DNA of 36,374 nt from assembly GCA_024697825.1 (NCBI GenBank), contig JAILEP010000099.1, positions 1 through 36,374 on the forward strand, written 5' to 3'. Position numbers and translations under genes: made by a program. The stretch is from Acholeplasmatales bacterium. Its GTDB lineage: Bacteria > Bacillota_I > Bacilli_A > Acholeplasmatales > Anaeroplasmataceae. The notes beneath the pieces were generated by a model that had not been told where the DNA came from, made no database searches, and was given only the letters and a program-made list of their open reading frames with translations. Shown one piece after another: positions 17,585 to 27,297 of this stretch. Position 1 is the stretch's first letter; each line of letters opens with the position of its first letter.

Positions 17585-17612
17585 TTGACAATTATTTTAT
17601 AAATGTTATAAT
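17585..17612 (+). promoter_or_regulatory. Promoter of the ilv/leu operon
   Basis: A perfect TTGACA (17585-17590), 16 bases, then TATAAT (17607-17612) with a TGT just before it (extended -10). The predicted leader is only about 65 bases, too short for a T-box, and no T-box sequence is visible. Confidence 0.9.
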
Positions 17613-17637
17613 TGTAAGCGAAATTCGTTAGAAAATC

Positions 17638-17659
17638 CCTATATAATATATTATATAGG
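17638..17659 (+). repeat. 22-base perfect palindrome in the ilvN leader
   Basis: CCTATATAATATATTATATAGG is an exact palindrome (11 + 11). It lies between the predicted start site and the ribosome site (AAGGGGTGAT), 25-46 bases before the ilvN ATG. It could be a repressor operator in DNA or a 5' UTR hairpin in RNA. The sequence does not match a CodY box. Confidence 0.7.
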
Positions 17660-17683
17660 CGTGTAAGAAGGGGTGATTAATTA

Positions 17684-18178
17684 ATGGCAAAACACACATT
17701 ATCTGTATTAGTTAATAATCACATGGGTGTTCTTTCAAGAGTTACTGGTCTATTCTCAAGAAGAGGCTTTAACATCGAGAGCTTATCCGTTGGTGAAACA
17801 GAGAACCCACAGTTCTCAAGAATGACAATTGTTGTTGAGGTTGATGATGATACATATGCACAGATCAAGACACAGTTATCTAAGCTAATGGATGTAATTA
17901 AGATTCTTGAATTTGATGATGATGCATCTGTAAAGAGAGAATTAGCTTTAATCAAGATTGATTCTAAGAATGAAAAGAGAAGTCAGATTCTTGAAATTGC
18001 TAACATCTTCAGAGCACACGTTATCGATGTTACAAGTGAGACACTTATCATTGAAATAACAGGTGATTCATCTAAGGTATCAGCTATCATTTCAATGTTA
18101 GAGGAGTTCGGTATTAAAGAGGTAATCCGAACTGGTGTAACTGCTATCGCTAGAGGCTCAAGCGAATTAAAAAAATAG
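17684..18178 (+). CDS. ilvN: Acetolactate synthase small (regulatory) subunit
   Basis: IlvN activates the catalytic subunit IlvB and gives valine feedback inhibition. The 164-residue protein has an N-terminal ACT domain (LSVLVNNHMGVLSRVTGLFSRRGFNIESLSVGETE) and a C-terminal ACT-like domain (RSQILEIANIFRAHVIDVTSETLIIEITG), the normal two-domain form. AAGGGGTGAT precedes the ATG. It is the first gene of the operon, while its partner ilvB is the last, nearly 8 kb away, instead of next to it. Confidence 0.96.
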   Translation: MAKHTLSVLVNNHMGVLSRVTGLFSRRGFNIESLSVGETENPQFSRMTIVVEVDDDTYAQIKTQLSKLMDVIKILEFDDDASVKRELALIKIDSKNEKRSQILEIANIFRAHVIDVTSETLIIEITGDSSKVSAIISMLEEFGIKEVIRTGVTAIARGSSELKK

Positions 18179-19243
<1,065 letters not shown>

Positions 19244-19270
19244 TTTATTGATACTAAATTAAAATTAACT

Positions 19271-19315
19271 ACAACTGTAGGAAGTGTCCGAAAAGGGCGC
19301 TTCCGACTTTGTTGT
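19271..19315 (+). promoter_or_regulatory. Intercistronic hairpin between ilvC and cimA
   Basis: GGAAGTGTCC (19280-19289), loop GAAAA, GGGCGCTTCC (19295-19304) gives a 10-bp stem with two G-U pairs. Flanking ACAAC (19271-19275) and GTTGT (19311-19315) can extend it across an internal loop. It is the most GC-rich non-coding patch in the operon and has no T run, so it is unlikely to be a strong terminator. It could stabilise the upstream mRNA, mark a processing site, or partly attenuate. Confidence 0.65.
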
Positions 19316-19335
19316 ATATTAAGGGGTTGTTTTGT

Positions 19336-20907
19336 GTGAGCAAAATCCAGATATTTGATTCAACCCTTCGTGATGGTGCGCAGGCTGAAGGCATCAGCTT
19401 CTCAGTCAGCGACAAAATCAAAATCGCTAAGGCTTTAGATGAGCTTGGTATCGATTTTGTAGAGGCAGGTAATCCTGGTTCAAATCAGAAGGACCTTGAA
19501 TTTTTTAAGGAAGCTAAAAATATAAAATTTAATAATACAAAGCTTGTAGCATTTGGTAGTACAAGAAGACATAACATTAAGGCTTGTGATGATGCAAATC
19601 TTAATGCCTTACTTGAGGCTGAAACAGAATATGTATGTATTTTTGGTAAGTCATCAAGATTCCATGTTGAAAAGATTATCAATACTACACTTGAGGAAAA
19701 TCTTGAAATGATCAAAGACAGTATTGAGTTCTTAGTTTCTAAGGGCAAGAAGGTATTCTTCGATGCTGAGCATTTCTTTGATGGTTACAAGTGTGACGCC
19801 GATTATGCTAAAAAGGTACTTAAGTGTGCAGCTGATGCTGGTGCATTATGTGCTATTTTATGTGATACAAACGGTGGTATTTTCCCAGATGAGCTTATCG
19901 ATATTATTGAGGATGTTAAGAAGAATGTTAACATACCTTTAGGTATACATGCCCACAATGATGGTGGCATGGCTGTTTCACTTTCAGTAATCTCTGTACT
20001 TCATGGAATCGAACAGGTTCAGGGTACATATTTAGGATTTGGTGAAAGATGCGGCAATGCAAATCTATCAGCGATTATACCTAACTTAGAGCTAAAGCGT
20101 GGCTATACATGCTTACCTAAGGGTAATATTTCTATGCTTACTGATGTTGCAAGAAGAATTGCAGAAATATCTAATGTGAAGCTTAACTATCAATTACCTT
20201 ATGTAGGATCAAGTGCATTTGCTCACAAGGCAGGTATGCATATTGATGGTGTTGTTAAAAATCCTCTTTCATTTGAGCATGTTGAACCAACAAGCGTAGG
20301 AAACGAAAGAAGATTCTTAATAAGCGAGGTTGCAGGTAAGTCTACAGTGCTTGCAAAAATCGCTAAGATTTATCCTGAGGTTGAAAAGAGCGATCCAAGA
20401 ATTGCAAACATTATTGAAACTATCAAGGAGCTTGAATATGGTGGATATCAGTTTGAGGGTGCCGATGCATCATTTGAATTGATTGTTCATAAGGCTTTTG
20501 GTAAATTCAAATCATTCTTTGAGGTTCAGGATTTCAAGACAATAGGCGAAGGACCATCTGATTTAGAGGAATACTCAGCTTCAGCAATTATTAAGGTAAA
20601 GGTTGGAGATTCAACTGAGGTTACCGCTGCAAATGGTGATGGACCTGTTGATGCATTAAATGAAGCATTAAGAAAGGCTATCGGTAGATTCTACCCAGTT
20701 CTTAATGATGTTCATTTAGCAGATTATAAAGTTAGAATACTTGATGGTAAGGAATCTGCAACTGCAGCCCTTACTAGAGTAATTATTGAATCTACTGACG
20801 GGGTAAGGTCTTGGTCTACAGTTGGTGTTTCAAGAGATATCATCGAAGCATCTTTTGAGGCTTTAATAGATTCAATAGAATATAAATTATTAAAGGAGAC
20901 AGATTAA
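19336..20907 (+). CDS. cimA: (R)-citramalate synthase
   Basis: CimA condenses pyruvate and acetyl-CoA to citramalate, feeding isoleucine synthesis without threonine. I start it at GTG 19336 ([19 protein letters not shown]), nine bases after AAGGGG; the TTG at 19309 in the ORF track lies inside the hairpin. The 523-residue protein has an HMGL-like TIM barrel with [24 protein letters not shown], and [12 protein letters not shown] linker domain follows ([11 protein letters not shown]), then a LeuA-dimer-type regulatory domain ([13 protein letters not shown]...[20 protein letters not shown]). The EAGNPGSN and egisFSV features point to the CimA subfamily rather than LeuA, and a separate leuA is present. 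It ends two bases before leuC. Confidence 0.93.
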   Translation: MSKIQIFDSTLRDGAQAEGISFSVSDKIKIAKALDELGIDFVEAGNPGSNQKDLEFFKEAKNIKFNNTKLVAFGSTRRHNIKACDDANLNALLEAETEYVCIFGKSSRFHVEKIINTTLEENLEMIKDSIEFLVSKGKKVFFDAEHFFDGYKCDADYAKKVLKCAADAGALCAILCDTNGGIFPDELIDIIEDVKKNVNIPLGIHAHNDGGMAVSLSVISVLHGIEQVQGTYLGFGERCGNANLSAIIPNLELKRGYTCLPKGNISMLTDVARRIAEISNVKLNYQLPYVGSSAFAHKAGMHIDGVVKNPLSFEHVEPTSVGNERRFLISEVAGKSTVLAKIAKIYPEVEKSDPRIANIIETIKELEYGGYQFEGADASFELIVHKAFGKFKSFFEVQDFKTIGEGPSDLEEYSASAIIKVKVGDSTEVTAANGDGPVDALNEALRKAIGRFYPVLNDVHLADYKVRILDGKESATAALTRVIIESTDGVRSWSTVGVSRDIIEASFEALIDSIEYKLLKETD

Positions 20908-20909
20908 TT

Positions 20910-22187
20910 ATGGGAATGACAATGAGTCAGAAGATCTTAGCAGCTCATGCTGGCTTAGATCACGTAGAAGCAGGACAGCTAATTGAAGCTAACCTTGATT
21001 TAGTTCATGGTAACGATATTACAACTCCTGTTGCAATCAAGGAATTTAACAAGATTGGTGTAGATAAGGTTTTCGATAAGGATAAGGTAGTTATCGTTCC
21101 AGACCACTTCACACCAAATAAGGATATTAAGTCTGCAGAGCAGTGCAAGTTCATCAGAGAATTCGCACATGGTCAGGATTTAACTAACTATATGGAAGTT
21201 GGTCAGATGGGTATTGAGCATGCAATTATTCCTGAAAAGGGTTTAGTTGTTGCTGGTGATTTAACTATCGGTGCTGACTCTCATACTTGTACATATGGTG
21301 CTTTAGGTGCTTTCTCTACAGGTGTAGGTTCAACAGACTTAGCTTGTGGTATGGCAACTGGTAAGGCATGGTTCAAGGTTCCAACTGCATTAAAGTTCAA
21401 CCTAATCGGAAAGCCTGCGTTCGGTATTTCTGGTAAGGATGTAATCCTACACATTATCGGTATGATTGGTGTAGATGGTGCTTTATATAAGTCTATGGAA
21501 TTCTCTGGCGATGGCTTAAAGTATCTATCTATGGATTCTAGATTCTCTATGGCTAACATGGCTATCGAGGCTGGTGCTAAGAATGGTATCTTCGCAGTAG
21601 ATGATTTAACATTAGCTTACTGCAAGGAGCATTCATTAAAGACTCCTAGAGTTTACGCAGCAGACGCTGATGCTAAGTATGACAAGGTATATGACATTGA
21701 CTTATCACAGATTAAGCCAACTGTTGCATTCCCTCATTTACCTGAAAATGCACATACAGTTGATGATCCAGTTTGTAAGACAATCGCAATCGATCAGGTT
21801 GTAATTGGTTCTTGTACAAATGGTCGTATCGAGGACTTAAGAGTTGCTCGTGATATCTTAAAGGGTAAGAAGGTTAATAAGAACGTACGTTGTATTATTT
21901 TACCTGGTACTCAGAAGATTTACTTACAGGCAATTATGGAAAACATCGTTCAGGATTTAGTTGAAGCTGGTTGTGCAGTATCAACTCCTACATGTGGTCC
22001 ATGCTTAGGTGGTCATATGGGTATTTTAGCTAAGGGTGAAAGATGTGTATCTACAACTAACAGAAACTTCGTTGGTCGTATGGGACACGTTGATAGTGAG
22101 GTTTATTTAGCTTCACCTGCTACAGCAGCTGCATCTGCAATTGCTGGTTACATTGCAGACCCAAGAGATTATATGGAGGAAAAGTAA
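20910..22187 (+). CDS. leuC: 3-isopropylmalate/citramalate dehydratase large subunit
   Basis: The aconitase-family subunit carries a [4Fe-4S] cluster and isomerises isopropylmalate, and probably citramalate too. The 425 residues match the shorter Thermotoga/Clostridium/archaeal type rather than the 466-residue E. coli type. [23 protein letters not shown] is at about residues 118-140. Cluster cysteines occur in [10 protein letters not shown] and in TCGPCLGG. The start has AAGGAG 11 bases upstream; ATGs two and four codons further in are also possible. Its stop is one base before leuD. Confidence 0.96.
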   Translation: MGMTMSQKILAAHAGLDHVEAGQLIEANLDLVHGNDITTPVAIKEFNKIGVDKVFDKDKVVIVPDHFTPNKDIKSAEQCKFIREFAHGQDLTNYMEVGQMGIEHAIIPEKGLVVAGDLTIGADSHTCTYGALGAFSTGVGSTDLACGMATGKAWFKVPTALKFNLIGKPAFGISGKDVILHIIGMIGVDGALYKSMEFSGDGLKYLSMDSRFSMANMAIEAGAKNGIFAVDDLTLAYCKEHSLKTPRVYAADADAKYDKVYDIDLSQIKPTVAFPHLPENAHTVDDPVCKTIAIDQVVIGSCTNGRIEDLRVARDILKGKKVNKNVRCIILPGTQKIYLQAIMENIVQDLVEAGCAVSTPTCGPCLGGHMGILAKGERCVSTTNRNFVGRMGHVDSEVYLASPATAAASAIAGYIADPRDYMEEK

Positions 22188-22188
22188 G

Positions 22189-22704
22189 ATGAACGCAAAG
22201 GGAACAGTTTTAAAGTATGGTAGCGATATTGATACAGATGTTATCATTCCTGCTAGATATTTAAATACATCAGATCCAAAGGAGTTAGCTTCTCATTGTA
22301 TGGAAGACTCAAAGGAAGATATTAATGCAGGCAAGAAGCCATTTGCACAGCGTGTTGTTGCAGGTGACATCATTGTTGCAGATAAGAACTTCGGTTGTGG
22401 TTCTTCAAGAGAGCATGCACCTTTAGCAATTAAGACTTGTGGGGTATCTTGTGTTATTGCAAAGACATTTGCAAGAATTTTCTATCGTAACTCTATTAAC
22501 ATCGGTCTTCCTATTATGGAATGCCCTGAAGCAGTAGAGGATATTAAGGATGGAGACATTGTATCAGTTAACTTTGATACAGGTGTTATTACAAATGAAT
22601 CAACTGGTCACAGCTTCCAGGCTGCACCATTCCCACCATTTATGCAGAACATCATTGCAAAGGGTGGATTAATTAATAAGATTAAAGGAGAATTAAATAA
22701 GTAA
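22189..22704 (+). CDS. leuD: 3-isopropylmalate/citramalate dehydratase small subunit
   Basis: The ORF track begins upstream at 22141 inside leuC. The real start is the ATG at 22189 ([25 protein letters not shown]), with GGAGG eight bases before it, giving 171 residues, the short LeuD form that partners short LeuC. The family blocks [33 protein letters not shown] and [15 protein letters not shown] are intact. It forms a heterodimer with LeuC and ends one base before leuB. Confidence 0.96.
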   Translation: MNAKGTVLKYGSDIDTDVIIPARYLNTSDPKELASHCMEDSKEDINAGKKPFAQRVVAGDIIVADKNFGCGSSREHAPLAIKTCGVSCVIAKTFARIFYRNSINIGLPIMECPEAVEDIKDGDIVSVNFDTGVITNESTGHSFQAAPFPPFMQNIIAKGGLINKIKGELNK

Positions 22705-22705
22705 T

Positions 22706-23806
22706 ATGGCAACATTTAATATTGTTACTTTACCTGGCGATGGTATTGGTCCAGATATCGTAAGAGAAGCAGTTAAGGTTATGAACAAGATCGGTGAATT
22801 ATACGGTCATAAGTTCAACATTATTGAAAAGAGAATGGGTGGTATCGCTATTGATATGGATGGTACTTCACTTCCTCAGGATACAATTGATGCAGCACTT
22901 GCATCTGATGCAGTACTTTTAGGTGCTGTAGGTGGTCCAAAGTGGGATCATTTAACTAACGGTGACCGTCCTGAAAAGGGTCTTTTAGGTATCCGTGGTG
23001 CTTTAAAGCTATATGCTAACTTAAGACCAGCAGTACTTTATAAGCAGTTACAGCATACTTCACCTTTAAAGCCTGAAATCATTGGTGAAGGCTTAGATAT
23101 CCTAGTTGTACGTGAGTTAACTGGTGGTATGTATTTCGGTGAAAAGGCTAATTCACCTGCATATGATCCAACAAAGCCTGATTGCTGGGCATCTGACCTA
23201 GAAAAGTATTCAGTATTTGAAATTGAAAGAATCCTAAGAACAGGTTTCGAAGCTGCACAGAAGAGAGATCATAGACTTTGCTGTGTACATAAGGCAAACG
23301 TATTAGAGTCTTCAAGATTATGGAGAGCTGTATTCGAAAGAATTAAGGGTGACTATCCAGATGTTCAGACTTCTGATATGTATGTAGATAACGCTGCAAT
23401 GCAGCTAGTTAGAAATCCAAGACAGTTCGATGTTATCGTTACATCAAACATCTTTGGTGATATTTTAACAGATGAAGCAAGCCAGGTTGCTGGTTCAATC
23501 GGTATGCTAGCTTCAGCATCTCTTGGTGCTGGTAAGCTAGGCTTATATGAGCCAATCCATGGTTCTGCACCAGATATCGCTGGTAAGAATCTTGCAAACC
23601 CACTTGCTACAATCCTTTCTGTACCTATGATGTTCAGATATTCATTAGGTTTAATGAAAGAAGCAGATGCAATCGATGCTGCAGTTAACGCAGTATTAGA
23701 TGCAGGTTGGAGAACTGGTGATATTAAGTCTAAGGATACTCCAGCTGATAAGATCGTTGGTACAAAGGAAATGGGCGACTTAGTAGTTGCTGCTTTAAAG
23801 AAGTAA
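22706..23806 (+). CDS. leuB: 3-isopropylmalate dehydrogenase
   Basis: LeuB oxidatively decarboxylates 3-isopropylmalate and, in the citramalate route, methylmalate to 2-oxobutyrate. The 366-residue protein has LPGDGIGPDI at the N terminus, VRELTGGMYFGE, CVHKANVLESSRLWR, the Asp-rich DMYVDNAAMQLV and NIFGDILTDEAS, and the NAD-binding EPIHGSAPDIAGKNLANPLA. AAAGGAG precedes the start. It is followed by a 43-base gap before ilvD. Confidence 0.97.
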   Translation: MATFNIVTLPGDGIGPDIVREAVKVMNKIGELYGHKFNIIEKRMGGIAIDMDGTSLPQDTIDAALASDAVLLGAVGGPKWDHLTNGDRPEKGLLGIRGALKLYANLRPAVLYKQLQHTSPLKPEIIGEGLDILVVRELTGGMYFGEKANSPAYDPTKPDCWASDLEKYSVFEIERILRTGFEAAQKRDHRLCCVHKANVLESSRLWRAVFERIKGDYPDVQTSDMYVDNAAMQLVRNPRQFDVIVTSNIFGDILTDEASQVAGSIGMLASASLGAGKLGLYEPIHGSAPDIAGKNLANPLATILSVPMMFRYSLGLMKEADAIDAAVNAVLDAGWRTGDIKSKDTPADKIVGTKEMGDLVVAALKK

Positions 23807-23849
23807 TTTAAGTTTTAAAATTTATTATAGAAGTTAGGGGTGTGTCAAT

Positions 23850-25514
23850 ATGAGAAGTGATGCAGTAAAAAAGGGTGTTGAAAGAGTACCTAATAGAAGC
23901 TTATTCAAGGCTTTAGGTATGACAGATGAGGAAATTGAAAGACCATTAATCGGTGTTGTATGTGCCAAGTCAGAAATCGTACCAGGTCATATGTGGCTTG
24001 ATAAGGTTGCTGAAGCAGTTAAGAGAGGTATCTTAATGAATGGTGGTACACCAATCGAGATTCCAGCAATCGGTGTTTGTGATGGTATCGCAATGGGCCA
24101 TGTTGGTATGAAGTATTCATTAGTAACAAGAGAACTAATTGCTGACTCAGTAGAGTGTATGGCATTAGCTCATGCTTTAGATGGTTTAGTCTTAATTCCT
24201 AACTGTGACAAGATTGTTCCAGGTATGCTTATGGGTGCCTGCAGAATTAACCTTCCTACAGTAGTCTGCTCAGGTGGACCAATGCTTGCTGGTCGTATGA
24301 ACGGTCACAAGACTTCATTATCATCAACTTTTGAGGCAGTTGGTAAGTTCAATGCTGGTAAGATTGATGAGGCTGAATTAAAGGAATGGGAGAATAAGTC
24401 ATGCCCAAGCTGTGGCTCATGCTCAGGTATGTATACAGCTAATTCAATGAACTGTATGTGTGAGGTTTTAGGTATTGCACTTCCAGGTAATGGTACTATC
24501 CCAGCAGTTTATGCTGAAAGAATCCGTAATGCAAAGTACTCAGGTATGAAGATTATGGATTTAGTTAGAAATGATGTAAAGATCCGTGATATCTTAACTG
24601 AAAAGGCATTTATCAATGCTTTAACAATGGATATGGCTTTAGGTTGTTCAACTAATACAATGTTACATTTACCTGCAATTGCTCATGAGGCTGGTGTTAA
24701 TATCAACCTAGAAATTGCTAATAACATTTCTAACCACACTCCAAATCTATGTCACTTAGCTCCAGCAGGTCCTACATATATGGAAGACCTTAATGAAGCA
24801 GGTGGTGTTCCTGCTGTAATGAAGGAATTATCTAAGATCAATGCTTTAGACTTAGATTTACCTACAGTTACAGGTAAGACAATCAGAGAAAATATTGAAT
24901 TTGCATTCAACAAGAATCCTGAAATCATCAGACCTATTGATAATCCATATTCTAAGATCGGTGGTATCGCCGTATTAAAGGGTAACTTAGCATTAAATGG
25001 CTGCGTTGTAAAGCGTGGTGCTGTTGCTCCTGAAATGTTAAAGCATACAGGTCCAGCTAAGTGCTTCAATAGTGAGGAAGAGGCAATCGCTGCTATCGAT
25101 GGTGGTAAGATTGTTAAGGGTGATGTTGTTGTAATTCGTTATGAAGGTCCTAAGGGCGGTCCTGGTATGAGAGAAATGCTTGCTCCTACATCAAGAATCG
25201 CTGGTATGGGTCTTGATAAGGATTGTGCATTAATCACAGATGGTAGATTCTCAGGTGCTACACGTGGTGCATCAATTGGTCACGTTTCACCAGAGGCTGC
25301 TGAAGGTGGTTTAATTGGTTTAGTTGAGGATGGAGATTTAATCCAGATTGATATCGTCGGCTGTACAATCAATCTTTTAGTAAGTGAAGAAGAAATTGCT
25401 AAGAGAAAGGCTAAATTTGTTATGCCTAAGAGAGAAGTAACTGGTTACTTAAAGCGTTATGCTCATTTAGTTACTTCAGCTTCAACAGGCGCAGTATTTA
25501 AGGATGAATTTTAA
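23850..25514 (+). CDS. ilvD: Dihydroxy-acid dehydratase
   Basis: IlvD dehydrates dihydroxy acids to 2-keto acids, the shared third step for valine and isoleucine. The 554-residue protein has iron-sulfur cysteines in NCDKIVPGM and [20 protein letters not shown], plus [40 protein letters not shown] and [12 protein letters not shown]. The ribosome site is GGGGTG with a GTGTCAAT spacer. The length is normal. Confidence 0.97.
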   Translation: MRSDAVKKGVERVPNRSLFKALGMTDEEIERPLIGVVCAKSEIVPGHMWLDKVAEAVKRGILMNGGTPIEIPAIGVCDGIAMGHVGMKYSLVTRELIADSVECMALAHALDGLVLIPNCDKIVPGMLMGACRINLPTVVCSGGPMLAGRMNGHKTSLSSTFEAVGKFNAGKIDEAELKEWENKSCPSCGSCSGMYTANSMNCMCEVLGIALPGNGTIPAVYAERIRNAKYSGMKIMDLVRNDVKIRDILTEKAFINALTMDMALGCSTNTMLHLPAIAHEAGVNINLEIANNISNHTPNLCHLAPAGPTYMEDLNEAGGVPAVMKELSKINALDLDLPTVTGKTIRENIEFAFNKNPEIIRPIDNPYSKIGGIAVLKGNLALNGCVVKRGAVAPEMLKHTGPAKCFNSEEEAIAAIDGGKIVKGDVVVIRYEGPKGGPGMREMLAPTSRIAGMGLDKDCALITDGRFSGATRGASIGHVSPEAAEGGLIGLVEDGDLIQIDIVGCTINLLVSEEEIAKRKAKFVMPKREVTGYLKRYAHLVTSASTGAVFKDEF

Positions 25515-25533
25515 AAGAAAAGGGTGATTTGAT

Positions 25534-27213
25534 ATGAAACTTAGTGGTTCACAAATCATCGTAGAATGTTTAGTAGAACAAGGTGTAGATACTATCTTTG
25601 GTTATCCAGGTGGTGCAGTTTTAAATATCTACGATGAATTATATAAAAATTCAGATAGAATTAGACATATTCTTACAAGCCATGAGCAGGGTGCATCTCA
25701 CGCAGCTGATGGTTATGCAAGATCAACAGGTAAGGTAGGAGTCTGCCTTGCTACATCAGGTCCAGGTGCTACAAACCTAGTTACAGGTATTGCAACTGCA
25801 TATATGGATTCAGTTCCAATGGTTGCCATTACTGGTAATGTTTCTAACGCTCTATTTGGTAGAGATTCATTCCAGGAGGTTGATATCACTGGTATCACAA
25901 TGCCTATCACAAAGCACAATTATATCGTTAAAGATGTAAGGGATTTAGCTAAGACTTTTAGAGAAGCATTTAGAATTGCAAGATCAGGAAGACCTGGTCC
26001 AGTTCTAATTGATATTCTAAAGGATGTAACTGATCCAAAGAATATTACAGACTACGAGCCTGAGAAGATTGATATTAATTTAAAGACAAGCATTAAGCCT
26101 ATGCCAAAGGTTTCTGATGAGGAAATCCAGAAGGTTGCAGACTTAATTAATAATGCCAAGAAGCCATTCATCTATGCAGGTGGTGGTGTAATTCGTGGTA
26201 ACGCATCAGAAGGCTTAAAGAAGATGGCTGATATGATGGATATTCCAACATCAACATCTTTAATGGGTATCGGTGCATTTGACCAGACTGATAGATTATC
26301 AACTGGTTTAATCGGTATGCATGGTACAGTTGCATCAAATAGATGTGTAGTTGACTGTGATTTATTACTTGCAATTGGTGTTAGATTCTCTGATAGAGTT
26401 TATTCTAACCATAAGCATTTTGCTGAGAATGCTCCAATTGTTCAGGTTGATATCGATTTAGCAGAAATCAACAAGAATATTACTGTTGATTATCCACTAG
26501 TTATGGATACTAAGGAATTCTTTGATAGAATTATTCCATTATTAAAGCCAAAGAAGAACCCAATTTGGTTATCTTTAGTTGATTCATGGAAGAATACATT
26601 TGCAGAAAATCAGATTTCATCTTCATTAAAGCCAAGATACTTTATGGAAGAAATCTATGAAGCTACAAATGGTGATTGCTATATTTGTACAGAGGTTGGT
26701 CAGCACCAGATGTGGGCTGCTCAGTACTTCAAGTATAAGTATCCAAATAGATTAATCACTTCAGGTGGTTTAGGTACAATGGGTTATGGTATGGGTGCAT
26801 CAATTGGTACTCAGATTGGTCATCCAGATGCAATCGTATTTAATATTTCAGGTGATGGTTCATTCCGTATGAACTTCAATGAATTATTAACTGCATCTAA
26901 GTACAACCTACCTATTATTGTAGTTGTTGCAAACAATGGTGTACTTGGTATGGTACGTCAGTGGCAGACTGCATTCTATCAGAAGAGATATTCTCAGACT
27001 ATTCTTGATACAGTATTAGATTATGAAGCATTAGCTAAGGCTGTTGGTGTAGATTATTACTACGCTGATACTAGGGAATCTTATAAGAACGCTGTTGAAT
27101 CAGCTATTAAGAACAGAAAGCCAGCTATTATTAATGCCATCGTTGAAACTAACGAAAAGGTATTACCAATGGTTGCTCCTGGTAAGCCAATTGATGAAAT
27201 GCTACTTAAGTAA
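25534..27213 (+). CDS. ilvB: Acetolactate synthase large (catalytic) subunit
   Basis: This TPP- and FAD-dependent enzyme makes acetolactate or acetohydroxybutyrate. The 559-residue protein has IFGYPGGAVLNIYDEL and SHEQGASHAADGYARSTGKVGV (catalytic Glu), then DSFQEVDITGITMPITKHNY. Its TPP motif is GDGSFRMNFNELLTASKYNLPIIVVVANN, and GMVRQWQ follows. The FAD-dependent anabolic type is favoured over the catabolic AlsS because it sits in the ilv operon and has a partner ilvN. GGGTGAT precedes the ATG. It closes the operon and is followed by a strong terminator. Confidence 0.97.
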   Translation: MKLSGSQIIVECLVEQGVDTIFGYPGGAVLNIYDELYKNSDRIRHILTSHEQGASHAADGYARSTGKVGVCLATSGPGATNLVTGIATAYMDSVPMVAITGNVSNALFGRDSFQEVDITGITMPITKHNYIVKDVRDLAKTFREAFRIARSGRPGPVLIDILKDVTDPKNITDYEPEKIDINLKTSIKPMPKVSDEEIQKVADLINNAKKPFIYAGGGVIRGNASEGLKKMADMMDIPTSTSLMGIGAFDQTDRLSTGLIGMHGTVASNRCVVDCDLLLAIGVRFSDRVYSNHKHFAENAPIVQVDIDLAEINKNITVDYPLVMDTKEFFDRIIPLLKPKKNPIWLSLVDSWKNTFAENQISSSLKPRYFMEEIYEATNGDCYICTEVGQHQMWAAQYFKYKYPNRLITSGGLGTMGYGMGASIGTQIGHPDAIVFNISGDGSFRMNFNELLTASKYNLPIIVVVANNGVLGMVRQWQTAFYQKRYSQTILDTVLDYEALAKAVGVDYYYADTRESYKNAVESAIKNRKPAIINAIVETNEKVLPMVAPGKPIDEMLLK

Positions 27214-27218
27214 AAATG

Positions 27219-27246
27219 AAATGGACCTTCGGGTCCATTTATTTTT
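27219..27246 (+). terminator. Terminator of the ilv/leu operon
   Basis: AAATGGACC (27219-27227), UUCG tetraloop, GGTCCATTT (27232-27240), then ATTTTTT. A 9-bp stem with a very stable tetraloop, six bases after the ilvB stop. Confidence 0.93.
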
Positions 27247-27265
27247 TATAGAAGAGGATAAAAAG

Positions 27266-27292
27266 AAAAAGGCTCTAGCTAGAGCCTTTTTT
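27266..27292. terminator. Bidirectional terminator between ilvB and leuA
   Basis: AAAAAGGCTCTAGCTAGAGCCTTTTTT is a near-perfect palindrome with an A run before and a T run after the GGCTCTAGCTAGAGCC core. It ends leuA on the minus strand and backs up the ilvB terminator on the plus strand. Confidence 0.92.
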
Positions 27293-27297
27293 AGATT

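Noticed and set aside
17612-17683. T-box or leader-peptide attenuator before ilvN
   Set aside because: The leader is about 65 bases, with no T-box core sequence, no specifier structure and no run of Ile, Leu or Val codons.
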